Shown: positions 34,855 to 42,764 of the stretch, in pieces
How the letters are laid out: the number at the start of each line of letters is the position of its first letter
Numbering within the stretch: the first letter of the stretch is position 1
Made by a program: the position numbers and the translations under genes
From: Candidatus Omnitrophota bacterium
GTDB lineage: Bacteria; Omnitrophota; Gorgyraeia; Duberdicusellales; 4484-171
Length of the DNA: 56,021 nucleotides
Assembly (NCBI GenBank): GCA_014729775.1
Contig: WJJJ01000023.1
Location: 1-56,021 of the forward strand
Direction: 5' to 3'
The notes under the pieces: generated by a model
Told to the model about the DNA's origin: nothing
Databases searched by the model: none
Seen by the model: only the letters and a program-made list of their open reading frames with translations

Positions 34855-35475
34855 ATGAAATATGCGATGATGACGCTGGTTCTGGTAATGCTCTCCGTTC
34901 CGGCCTACGGCGATTCTCTCTGGGAGCCTGCTCCGGCATCGTACGGCGGGAATTCGCTGTATACTGACGATACCGCGACCGCCGTGGGAGATATTATTAC
35001 GATTCTGGTCGTCGAGTCGGCAACCGCGTCACAAAAAGCGGCCAAGTCGACTACTCGCGATTCCGAAATAAAGGGAGAGGTAAAGGAATGGTTTAACATC
35101 GATTTCGGGAAAATGACGACCACTCCCGCGCAGACTCTTCCGGCGTGGGAAATCGACACGGAAAATCAATTCGAAGGAGGCGGGACCTACAGCGGCAATT
35201 ACGCGGTAAAGGGCCAGATTACCACGCGGGTGGTTGAAGTGATGCCGAACGGAAACTTGTTGGTTGAAGGGCAAAACCAGGTGAAGATTAACGAGGAAGT
35301 GAACACGATCGCGGTTGCCGGGATTGTCCGGCCGCAGGATATTGGACCGAGCAATACCGTGTTGTCGACGCAGGTTGCGGACGCAAAAATCCATATTGTC
35401 GGGAAAGGGCCGTTGAATGACAAGACAAACCGGGGGATTCTGGGCCGGTTGCTTGATTTTGTGTGGCCGTTTTAA
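34855..35475 (+). CDS. flgH: Flagellar L-ring protein FlgH, no lipobox
   Basis: A 206-residue outer-membrane ring protein: SLWEPAPASYGGNSLYTDDT, VGDIITILVVESATASQKAA, GNLLVEGQNQVKINEEVNTI and VRPQDIGPSNTVLSTQVADA. The signal peptide ends near AYG-DSLW and there is no cysteine in or after it, so it lacks the lipobox of enterobacterial FlgH and would be a soluble, non-lipidated subunit. AGGAGG precedes the ATG. Confidence 0.95.
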   Translation: MKYAMMTLVLVMLSVPAYGDSLWEPAPASYGGNSLYTDDTATAVGDIITILVVESATASQKAAKSTTRDSEIKGEVKEWFNIDFGKMTTTPAQTLPAWEIDTENQFEGGGTYSGNYAVKGQITTRVVEVMPNGNLLVEGQNQVKINEEVNTIAVAGIVRPQDIGPSNTVLSTQVADAKIHIVGKGPLNDKTNRGILGRLLDFVWPF

Positions 35476-35617
35476 GAGCGAGGATCGATCCTTGATCCTG
35501 TATGCATGAATTGATGGGTAAAAAACGGGGCGGCGGAGAGCGAATGGGAAAAAATACGCGTATTGATCTGATGAACTGTATGTCAAACGAATGGCCTTTG
35601 GAAAAAAGAGGGGCAGT

Positions 35618-36733
35618 ATGAAGAAGATCGTTTTCTGTGTGCTTATAGGCGTGGTGTGTGCGGTGAGCCAGAATGCGGCGGACGCAGCGACCCGGCTCAA
35701 AGATATCGCCCATATTCAGGGCGTACGGGAAAACCAGCTGTACGGGTATGGACTGGTCGTAGGGCTCAACGGTACCGGGGACCGGCAAAGCTCATTTCCC
35801 ACGCTCCAATCGGTGGGCAATATGCTGAGGCGGCTGGGGATGCATGTGTCGCCGGCAGAGGTGAGCAATAAGCTCCGTACCCGGAATATCGCCGCGGTGA
35901 TGGTGACCGCGACACTGCCGGCTATGGCCCGGCCCGGGGCTCAGATCGACGTAACCGTTTCTTCGATCGGTGACGCCAATTCTCTTGAAGGAGGGGTGCT
36001 GCTGCAGACTCCTCTGCAGGGCGCCGACGGGAACGTGTATGCGGTGGCGCAGGGGCCGGTATCCACGGGAATCTCAACCGCGGGCAATACCCGCGGTGCT
36101 CCGGTGACGGTCGCCCGGGTACCCGAAGGGGCGCTGGTGGAGCGTGCCGTTCCTTCGACGGTGGTAAACCAGAATAAACTTTCGATCGTGTTGCGGAATC
36201 CCGATTTTACCACGGCCGCGAGAATTATCCGGGAAATAAACGCGCAGTTTTCCCAACCGGTGGCATCGTCTCAGGACGGCGGGATGGTGGAGGTCCGTAT
36301 CCCGCCGGAATACAAGAACAATCTCGTCGGTTTTATTTCATTTTTAGAGACCCTCTCCGTAGAGCCGGATTTCCGGGCGAAGGTGATTGTCAACGAACGG
36401 ACGGGAACGATCGTCGCCGGGAAGGACGTGAAGATCTCCACTGTTGCCGTCAGCCACGGCGACATTTCGGTCCAGGTGAACGTCCAAAAAGACGTGACCG
36501 AATCGACCGGAGGATCTCGTTACGGGGAGGCCGGCCGAACCAGTACGTTGAGCAGTTCCAAAACCATTGCCGGCCGGGGCATGGCGGAAATGGAACTGGT
36601 AGAGGAGAGCGTGAGCATTCACGATCTGGTCAAAGCGCTGAACGCGCTGGGGGTTGCTCCGGAAGATCTGATCGCGATTCTGCAGGCGATAAAAAATGCC
36701 GGAGCGCTTCACGCCGCGTTGGAATTTATTTAA
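35618..36733 (+). CDS. flgI: Flagellar P-ring protein FlgI
   Basis: A 371-residue periplasmic ring protein with a Sec signal (~1-22). Diagnostic stretches are QLYGYGLVVGLNGTGDRQSS, RNIAAVMVTATLPAMARPGA, and IVNERTGTIVAGKDVKISTV. ATG 35618 is taken, with AGAGGGG upstream; the earlier in-frame ATG (35591) would put nine charged residues before the signal. The 142-base gap from flgH holds only a small palindrome near 35480 and no clear promoter. Confidence 0.96.
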   Translation: MKKIVFCVLIGVVCAVSQNAADAATRLKDIAHIQGVRENQLYGYGLVVGLNGTGDRQSSFPTLQSVGNMLRRLGMHVSPAEVSNKLRTRNIAAVMVTATLPAMARPGAQIDVTVSSIGDANSLEGGVLLQTPLQGADGNVYAVAQGPVSTGISTAGNTRGAPVTVARVPEGALVERAVPSTVVNQNKLSIVLRNPDFTTAARIIREINAQFSQPVASSQDGGMVEVRIPPEYKNNLVGFISFLETLSVEPDFRAKVIVNERTGTIVAGKDVKISTVAVSHGDISVQVNVQKDVTESTGGSRYGEAGRTSTLSSSKTIAGRGMAEMELVEESVSIHDLVKALNALGVAPEDLIAILQAIKNAGALHAALEFI

Positions 36734-36757
36734 CGGAATTCAGGCAGAGGAGGAAAA

Positions 36758-37141
36758 ATGCAGTTGCAGGGAATGTCGCAGGATAATCTGTGGTGGCCGC
36801 CGAACAAGGGGGAGCTGTACAGAGGGGAGCAGAAACTGACCCGTGAAAAACTGCTGCAGGAGAGGGAACGGGCGGCGGAATTGCCCCCGCAAGAGGGCGC
36901 GCAGCTTCAGGAGGCCTGTAAAGACTTCGAATCTTTTTTCCTCTACTATCTCCTTAAGGAAATGGACAAGAGTGTTGACCGGGAACGGGGGCTGATCGGC
37001 GATACCCGTTCGATGCAAATCTACCGGGAAATGTGGTACGAACAGCTCGCCGAACAAATCGCCGAACGGGGGATGGGTCTGCAGGATGCCCTGTACGAGC
37101 AGGTACAGCGACAGGCGGCAGTCGAGCTGTATAATAAGTAG
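36758..37141 (+). CDS. flgJ: FlgJ-type rod-binding protein (no muramidase domain)
   Basis: A 127-residue protein with only the rod-binding domain: LQEACKDFESFFLYYLLKEM, RSMQIYREMWYEQLAEQIAE and RGMGLQDALYEQVQ. The C-terminal peptidoglycan hydrolase domain of enterobacterial FlgJ is absent, so a separate enzyme must open the wall. GGAGGAAAA precedes the ATG. Confidence 0.9.
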   Translation: MQLQGMSQDNLWWPPNKGELYRGEQKLTREKLLQERERAAELPPQEGAQLQEACKDFESFFLYYLLKEMDKSVDRERGLIGDTRSMQIYREMWYEQLAEQIAERGMGLQDALYEQVQRQAAVELYNK

Positions 37142-37183
37142 TTCCTTCTGCGGGGCGGAGTCAGGTAATCGGTGAGTCATTGT

Positions 37184-37684
37184 ATGAATACGCATGCATC
37201 AACGCGGTACAGAAACGAACTTTGTGAGGTGCTTCGGCGGCTTCTTCGTCTGTACGAACGGGCGTTGTCGGTGAGCCGGGAAAAGACGACTGCGCTGACC
37301 GAAAATAAGATTGACAATATTAAGAATACGACCGGGGTGATCCAACAGCTGGGGGAGCAAATCGAGCAGGCAGAAGAGGCCCGCGGCGCTTTGATGGAGA
37401 AAATTTCCGGCGCGGAGGGACAAACCCCCGGGAAGCTCACCCTTCGCGCACTCGCGGGGCTCTGGGAAGACGAGGAGGTTCTGGCGCTGCGCGGCGACCT
37501 GCGCCGGGTGCTTGCCGAATTAAAAAAGGTGAGCGAACGCAATGCGCTCCTTGTCGGTCAAGCCCAGAAAGTGTATTCATTTTTATCGCAGATTTATTAT
37601 TCGGCATTCGAATCCCGAGGCGGCTATAACGCGCAGGGGAACCGGGAAAAACGTCAGGGAGGATATTTTGAAGGTGAAGTTTGA
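37184..37684 (+). CDS. flgN: FlgN-family export chaperone
   Basis: A 166-residue helical protein placed, as flgN usually is, between flgJ and the FlgM/FlgK genes. A long N-terminal helix (NELCEVLRRLLRLYERALSV), a central alpha-hairpin (NTTGVIQQLGEQIEQAEEAR) and the end NALLVGQAQKVYSFLSQIYY fit FlgN. It would hold FlgK and FlgL before export. Start is uncertain: ATG 37184 (GGTGAG upstream) is taken; GTG 37172 is possible. Confidence 0.82.
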   Translation: MNTHASTRYRNELCEVLRRLLRLYERALSVSREKTTALTENKIDNIKNTTGVIQQLGEQIEQAEEARGALMEKISGAEGQTPGKLTLRALAGLWEDEEVLALRGDLRRVLAELKKVSERNALLVGQAQKVYSFLSQIYYSAFESRGGYNAQGNREKRQGGYFEGEV

Positions 37685-38342
37685 GCGTGAAAAGAGAATA
37701 TTCGTGGTCGCCAAGGCGGGACGGGCGAAAGATATTCCGCTTGAATTTATAAAGAAATACGCGCCGCGCATGCGGGGAGCGGGGATTCACGCCATGAGCA
37801 TGAAGATCCACAGCCGCAGGGACCTTGAATCTTTAGGGGAGCGGGCTCCGCTGTTAAAGAGAAGGAATGTGTATGTAGTGGCGAATATGAGCACGACGCT
37901 GCCCCTGCAGGGCGCGTATCTTCCGGTTGATGCCTTTCAGGTAGAGTTTTCCCGGCTGAGGCAGAGTCAGTTACTGCCGCTGGTGCAGTCTGAAGGGATT
38001 CCCGTGTTTGCCGATTTTGTACCCAAAGATTTGCCTTCGGTGAAGAAATTTCTTGGTGATCAATGGAAAAAACGCGCCTTCCCGCTGGTGCTCATGGCCA
38101 GTGCGGCCAGAGAGGAAATCTTCCGTTCACTGTCACATATCCGCAAAAAGTCGTTGTATACCGGCTATACCGACCGCACCGAAGGGGTGGTCAGCGGAAT
38201 TCTCGCACTGTCCTGGGGGGCACAGGTAGTGGAAAAGCGAATCCGCACTTCGCGCGCCTCAGGGGTTGCGCACAGCTATTCATTCGACGAACTCAAAATT
38301 TACGCATCTCTCCTCAAAGAAACCAAACGCCACCTGGGATAA
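37668..38342 (+). CDS. NeuB-like barrel pseudoenzyme with both metal histidines replaced
   Basis: A 224-residue protein from TTG 37668 (AGGGAGG 5 bases upstream; overlaps flgN by 17). The C-terminal half follows the sialic-acid-synthase barrel: GYTDRTEGVVSGILALSWGA and QVVEKRIRTSR, then a helix like the end of the barrel, parallel to FSDHSEG and VIEKHFTLD in the intact synthase at 40015. In NeuB the His of SDH and the His of EKH bind Mn2+; here both are Arg (R170, R191). The N-terminal NHxG motif and the C-terminal SAF domain are also absent. It is therefore probably non-catalytic. Its place between flgN and flgM suggests a chaperone or regulatory role; this is inference. Confidence 0.7.
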   Translation: MKVKFEREKRIFVVAKAGRAKDIPLEFIKKYAPRMRGAGIHAMSMKIHSRRDLESLGERAPLLKRRNVYVVANMSTTLPLQGAYLPVDAFQVEFSRLRQSQLLPLVQSEGIPVFADFVPKDLPSVKKFLGDQWKKRAFPLVLMASAAREEIFRSLSHIRKKSLYTGYTDRTEGVVSGILALSWGAQVVEKRIRTSRASGVAHSYSFDELKIYASLLKETKRHLG

Positions 38343-38405
38343 TATATTTAAGCTATTGATTCCCAATAGGTTGCAAAATTGCGTGTGCTTTGCCGCTTTT
38401 TGTGC

Positions 38406-38432
38406 TAAAGTTTTCGGTTAAATTGCCGATAA
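38406..38432 (+). promoter_or_regulatory. sigma28 (FliA) promoter of flgM
   Basis: TAAAGTTT (38406-38413), 11 bases, GCCGATAA (38425-38432): identical to the enterobacterial sigma28 consensus and spacing. It lies ~20 bases before the flgM ATG, so FlgM is made by the sigma factor it inhibits. Confidence 0.93.
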
Positions 38433-38451
38433 TGAGGGTGAGGAGGAAAAT

Positions 38452-38784
38452 ATGGATATTTTTCGTCTAGAGAACTTACTCAACGCCCTGAAACTCGGGA
38501 AAAAAGTGGAGCCGACCTCCCGGGGCCAGAAAGGCCGCGAAACGGAAAAGGTCCGCGGCACCCAGTCTCAGGAGTCTGATTCGGTGACGATCTCGGACGA
38601 AGCGGTGCTGAAGTCCAAGGTGGAGGAGTTAAGCGCCGAAGTTAGACAAGAAGGAAACGCGCAAAAGACTGAAAAGATCCGCGAATTAAAAGAGAGAATC
38701 GCGCATAATCGATATTCTGTCTCATCGTCCGATGTCGCTGACCGAATTACCCGCGGGCCGGATGTGTACGAGCAGCTAAAGTAA
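38452..38784 (+). CDS. flgM: Anti-sigma28 factor FlgM
   Basis: A 110-residue protein. The C-terminal sigma28-binding region is clear: SDSVTISDEAVLKSKVEEL, then KIRELKERIAHNRYSVSSSD and VADRI. The N-terminal ~40 residues are polar and probably disordered, as FlgM is when exported. AGGAGGAAAA precedes the ATG, with a perfect sigma28 promoter upstream. Confidence 0.95.
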   Translation: MDIFRLENLLNALKLGKKVEPTSRGQKGRETEKVRGTQSQESDSVTISDEAVLKSKVEELSAEVRQEGNAQKTEKIRELKERIAHNRYSVSSSDVADRITRGPDVYEQLK

Positions 38785-38794
38785 CCACGTGTAC

Positions 38795-40018
38795 ATGGCC
38801 TTATCGAGGAAGCTCCCTGCCATTTGCGGTGGCTTTCCCACCAGAAAAAGATTTCTGCCTTTTCACCGACCATCCCTTGACAGGCGTGAAGAGCGCGCCG
38901 TGTGCGCGGTACTGCGCAGCGGGTGGCTCACGACCGGTCCCAAAACGCATGAATTTGAAGACCGGATAAAAAATTATCTCGGTGCACGGTACGTGAAAGC
39001 GGTCAATTCCTGTACCGCCGGACTTCATTTGGGGCTTCTCTGTGCGGAGGTGGGCCCCGGAGATGAAGTGATCACTTCTCCGCTGACGTTTGCGTCGACC
39101 GGAAACGTGATCCAGTATCAGCGGGCGCGTCCGGTGTTCGCGGATGTGGATCCGGACACCGGAGCGTTGGATGCCGCGCATGTCCGCCGTGCCCTGACTG
39201 CCAAAACAAAAGCGGTGGTGCCCGTGCATTACGCCGGGATTCCGGCGGACATAGCCGCGATCCGGCGGGCGGTAAGAGGACGGCCGGTGCGCGTCGTGGA
39301 AGACGCGGCGCACGCGTTCGGGGCGGCAGACCGGGGGGAGAAAATAGGCCGGAATTCCTACTTTGCCGCATACAGTTTTTACGCGACAAAAAACCTTACT
39401 ACCGGCGAGGGAGGCGCGATCGCGACCAGGTCGAAGTCGGTCGCCCAGCGCGTGGAGTGTCTCCGCCTGCACGGATTGAGTCACCATGCCTGGAAGCGCT
39501 ACTTAGACAAAAATTTTAAGTACCGTGGTCTTGAAGTGAAGGAACTCGGCTACAAATACAATTGCTCGGATGTGCAGGCCGCTCTGGGCTGTGTACAGCT
39601 CGAAAAATACCCGCGGTTCCTCGCTGCCAGACGCCGGATCGCACAGTGGTATGACGCGGCCTTCCGGGAAAGCGAATGGGTCCGGCCTTTGACGCATCCC
39701 TTTTCTTCGACCCGCAGGTCGGCGTATCATCTCTATGTGGTGAAGCTGTGTCTGGAAAAACTCAAGATCACCCGGGATCAGTTCGTTCAGGCACTGCAAA
39801 AAGAAAATATCGGGGCGAGTGTCCATTTCAAAGCGCTCCATTTTCATTCGTGGTACCGGAAACGGTTCGGTCTTCCCCCGGGGTCGTGTCCGGCAGGGGA
39901 AGATTTGTCTTCCCGGGTCGTTTCTCTCCCGCTTTATCCGGACATGCGGCGGAGTGATGTGCAGGATGCGGCGGCGGCGGTGCAGAAACTAGGATGCTAT
40001 TTCCACCGGAAGCGATGA
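38795..40018 (+). CDS. DegT/DnrJ/EryC1 aminotransferase (PseC/LegC-like)
   Basis: A 407-residue PLP enzyme. Family motifs: RSGWLTTGPKTHEFE, NSCTAGLHLGL, VVEDAAHAFGA and the PLP-lysine site SFYATKNLTTGEGG. It would transaminate the 4-keto group of a UDP-6-deoxy sugar made by a PseB-type dehydratase such as that at 54200. PseC (pseudaminic) is favoured over LegC because a PseG-like domain is nearby. ATG 38795 is used; GTG 38789 is possible, and neither has a good ribosome site. Confidence 0.85.
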   Translation: MALSRKLPAICGGFPTRKRFLPFHRPSLDRREERAVCAVLRSGWLTTGPKTHEFEDRIKNYLGARYVKAVNSCTAGLHLGLLCAEVGPGDEVITSPLTFASTGNVIQYQRARPVFADVDPDTGALDAAHVRRALTAKTKAVVPVHYAGIPADIAAIRRAVRGRPVRVVEDAAHAFGAADRGEKIGRNSYFAAYSFYATKNLTTGEGGAIATRSKSVAQRVECLRLHGLSHHAWKRYLDKNFKYRGLEVKELGYKYNCSDVQAALGCVQLEKYPRFLAARRRIAQWYDAAFRESEWVRPLTHPFSSTRRSAYHLYVVKLCLEKLKITRDQFVQALQKENIGASVHFKALHFHSWYRKRFGLPPGSCPAGEDLSSRVVSLPLYPDMRRSDVQDAAAAVQKLGCYFHRKR

Positions 40019-41040
40019 GAAAAAAGATACCGAAAAAAAAGAGGTTTTTTTCTTCGGACCGGCCGGTATGGATTATCGCCGAAGCCGGGCTGAATCACAA
40101 CGGAGATCCGGCAGCCGCCCGCAAGCTGGTTGACGCGGCGCACGCGGCCGGAGCCGACGCGGTAAAATTTCAGGTGTTCCGTCCGGAATCGTTGTGCAGT
40201 AAAGAGAGCGCACATTTTGCGCTCTTCTCGCGGCTGGCCCTGAACGAAGACGTCTGGCGGGATCTCGCGCGGCGTGCGGCCCGTAAAGGGATCGTTTTTT
40301 TTGCCAGCTGCTTCGACCGTGAGTCCGTGGATCTGCTCAATGCGCTGGGGGTGCCGGGGTTTAAGATCGCTTCCGGGGATCTCACGCACCTTCCGCTTAT
40401 TCGGTACGCGGCATCCAAAAAAAAATTCCTGATCATTTCGACCGGCATGTCCCTGCCTGCGGAGATCCGCGCCGCGGTGGATACCGCGAAGCGGGGCGGC
40501 GCGTCGGAAAGCGTGCTTTTGCACTGTATTTCTCACCGTCCTGCCAAGCTTGAAGAGCTTAATCTGCGGGTGATTCAGTGGCTTGAACGTACCTTCGCGC
40601 TCCCGGCGGGATTCTCCGATCACAGTGAAGGGCTGTTCGCCCCGGTTGCGGCGGTATGTGCCGGCGCGCGGGTGATTGAAAAACATTTTACCCTCGACAA
40701 AGACGCGTCCGGACCGGATCACCGGCTGTCACTCGATCCGGAAGATTTTTCGGAGATGGTGCGGATGATCAGGTCAACGGAAGTGGTGTTGGGCGAACCG
40801 CAGCGGCGGGTGTACGCCTGCGAAGGCGAACGCCGTACCGGCTCACGGCGGAGTCTCTACGCCGGAAAACAGATTGCCAAAGGGAAACGGCTCACCAGAG
40901 CTGATATCGCAATTCTCCGGCCGGCCAAAGGGATTCTTCCGGGAGAATTCGCCAAGGTGGTAGGGAAGAAAGCGCGTCGGACGATCAATGCAGGAGAACC
41001 ACTTACATGGCGCGATCTCGATCGCTCAGCCCAAAAATAG
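40015..41040 (+). CDS. NeuB-family nonulosonate synthase (PseI/LegI-like)
   Basis: A 341-residue enzyme that condenses phosphoenolpyruvate with a deoxy-hexosamine to form a nonulosonic acid. The barrel has WIIAEAGLNHNGDPAAARKL (NHxG motif), FSDHSEG with the metal His, and VIEKHFTLDKDASGPDH with the second metal His. A C-terminal SAF (antifreeze-like) domain follows (GSRRSLYAGKQIAKGKRLTR). ATG 40015 overlaps the aminotransferase stop by 4 bases. Pseudaminic acid is the likely product. Confidence 0.92.
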   Translation: MRKKIPKKKRFFSSDRPVWIIAEAGLNHNGDPAAARKLVDAAHAAGADAVKFQVFRPESLCSKESAHFALFSRLALNEDVWRDLARRAARKGIVFFASCFDRESVDLLNALGVPGFKIASGDLTHLPLIRYAASKKKFLIISTGMSLPAEIRAAVDTAKRGGASESVLLHCISHRPAKLEELNLRVIQWLERTFALPAGFSDHSEGLFAPVAAVCAGARVIEKHFTLDKDASGPDHRLSLDPEDFSEMVRMIRSTEVVLGEPQRRVYACEGERRTGSRRSLYAGKQIAKGKRLTRADIAILRPAKGILPGEFAKVVGKKARRTINAGEPLTWRDLDRSAQK

Positions 41041-42755
41041 CGGCATCCGCCGTGATCATCCAGGCGCGTACCGGTTCGACCCGTCTCCCGGGGAAAGTAT
41101 TGATTGAGATCAACGGAGAGCCGATTCTTGATATCGTGATTTCCCGCTGCTGCCGGGCCCGGCTCCCGGGCCGGGTGATCCTCGCCACCACCCGCCGCAC
41201 CCAGGACACGGTCCTTGCCCGACAGGCGCGGGCGTGCGGCATTGGAGTATACCGCGGCGCGGAAAAAGACGTGCTCGCCCGTTTTCTGGGTGCCGCCGAG
41301 GCGTTCGGTCTGGATACCGTGGTGAGGGTGACTGCCGATAATCCGCTGGTATCGCCTGCCTTGATCGATTTCGCATTAAAACGGCACTGCCGTACCCGAA
41401 TAAAATACAGCCGCTTGCGGCTGATGCCGCGCGGTACAGGGATCGAGGTGATGCAGACGGCCGCCTTGCGGCGTTCCGCGGGGATCGCGGGCGGTAAGCG
41501 GTACCGGGAGCACGTGACCCTGCACCTGCGCGAACGCCTGCCGGCGCAAGAGAAACAAGCGCTTGCCGTTCCGGTAAAATACCGCGGTCCCTCCCTGCGG
41601 CTTACGGTGGATGAATCCCGTGATCTCACAGTGATGCGGAAACTCGCCAGGAAATTCGGGAAATTAAGCCAAGTCGATACCGCCCGGATCATCCAATATT
41701 GCGCAGCCTATCCGGAATTGCAGGCGGTGAACCGGAAAGTGACCCAGCGGGAGCGGGGAGGCCCGGTGGTGCTGTTCCGGCTTGATGCCGGCGGCAGACA
41801 TGGCTACGGCCATTTCTTTCGTTCCCTCGCGCTGTTCCGGGAACTGCGCCGCGTGCTGCCCTGCCGGGTGGTATGGGCGGTCAAAGGGAAGGTTCCTTCT
41901 TCCGCGGTTCCGCGGGGTGTGGAAGTGGTATCCTCCGCGCGGCAAAAGGTGCTTTCTGTGATACGCCGGCAGTCGCCGGCGCTGCTCATTGCCGACGTGC
42001 AGGGAGCACTCAATCCCGATGAGGCCGCTCAATGGAAGCGGCAGGGGGGGCTGAAGATCGTGTTGTTCGACGGGCAGGGTCCCGCCGCGTGCTATGCCGA
42101 CCGGGTGGTGAATTCTTTGCTGCGCTGTCCTTTTTCCGGCCGCGGCCGTCTGTGCGGGGCGCGGTATCTGGTGCTTCGTCAGGAATTTGCGCGGGCCCGC
42201 ATCCGCCGCGGGAAGCGCAGGACGCGGAAAGCGCTCAAAACGGTCCTGCTCGCGGTAAGCGCGACTGATCCCGGAGACGTGAGCGCGCGGCTTCTTAAGG
42301 CGCTGAACCAGGTGCCGGGACAATTCACGGTCCATGCCGTTCTGCCGCCGGGAAAACGGGGCCGTGCATGTTATCGCCGTCTGCTCAAGAATTCACCCCA
42401 TTCCATAAAAGTGCATGAACGGCTTCTTCCGCGGCAAATGGCGGAACTCGCGGCGGAAGCGGATATCGCGCTTACCGGCTCAGGGATTACCGCCTATGAG
42501 TGCGCCTGTGTGGGAGTTCCCCTGATCACGGTCAATACCGCTCCTTGGCACCGCGGCCGGATCCTGCTGCCCGAATACGGTTTCAGTGTCCATTTCGCGC
42601 AGGTCTCCTCCCGGGGCATTCTCAGAACGATGCGTACACTCCGGGATCCCGCGGCGAGAGAGAGGCTTTCCCGCCGCGCCCGGGCCGCAGTGGACGGGAA
42701 AGGTGCCGGCCGGATCGTGGAGATGTTAGTTGATTTGATTCGGGGAAAAGAGTAA
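41007..42755 (+). CDS. Fusion: SpsF/PseF-like cytidylyltransferase + PseG-like hydrolase
   Basis: A 582-residue protein. Residues ~12-245 are a nucleotidyltransferase of the SpsF/PseF type (AVIIQARTGSTRLPGKVLIE; VVRVTADNPLVSPALIDFAL), which would make the CMP-sugar. Residues ~250-575 match PseG, the UDP-sugar hydrolase: RLDAGGRHGYGHFFRSLALF with the catalytic-type GHxxR His, then IALTGSGITAYECACVGVPL. The two activities act before and after NeuB, so the fusion joins separate steps. ATG 41007 overlaps neuB by 34 bases with AGGAGAA upstream. Confidence 0.85.
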   Translation: MARSRSLSPKIAASAVIIQARTGSTRLPGKVLIEINGEPILDIVISRCCRARLPGRVILATTRRTQDTVLARQARACGIGVYRGAEKDVLARFLGAAEAFGLDTVVRVTADNPLVSPALIDFALKRHCRTRIKYSRLRLMPRGTGIEVMQTAALRRSAGIAGGKRYREHVTLHLRERLPAQEKQALAVPVKYRGPSLRLTVDESRDLTVMRKLARKFGKLSQVDTARIIQYCAAYPELQAVNRKVTQRERGGPVVLFRLDAGGRHGYGHFFRSLALFRELRRVLPCRVVWAVKGKVPSSAVPRGVEVVSSARQKVLSVIRRQSPALLIADVQGALNPDEAAQWKRQGGLKIVLFDGQGPAACYADRVVNSLLRCPFSGRGRLCGARYLVLRQEFARARIRRGKRRTRKALKTVLLAVSATDPGDVSARLLKALNQVPGQFTVHAVLPPGKRGRACYRRLLKNSPHSIKVHERLLPRQMAELAAEADIALTGSGITAYECACVGVPLITVNTAPWHRGRILLPEYGFSVHFAQVSSRGILRTMRTLRDPAARERLSRRARAAVDGKGAGRIVEMLVDLIRGKE

Positions 42756-42764
42756 AATAACGCT

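Noticed and set aside
5030-36757. Sigma54 promoters before rod, hook or ring genes
   Set aside because: No GG-N10-GC type -24/-12 elements in suitable gaps were found; the early promoters seen are sigma70-like.
37542-37667. Longer N-terminus for the NeuB-like protein
   Set aside because: The extra 42 codons lie inside flgN in another frame and lack a ribosome site; TTG 37668 has AGGGAGG at the right distance.
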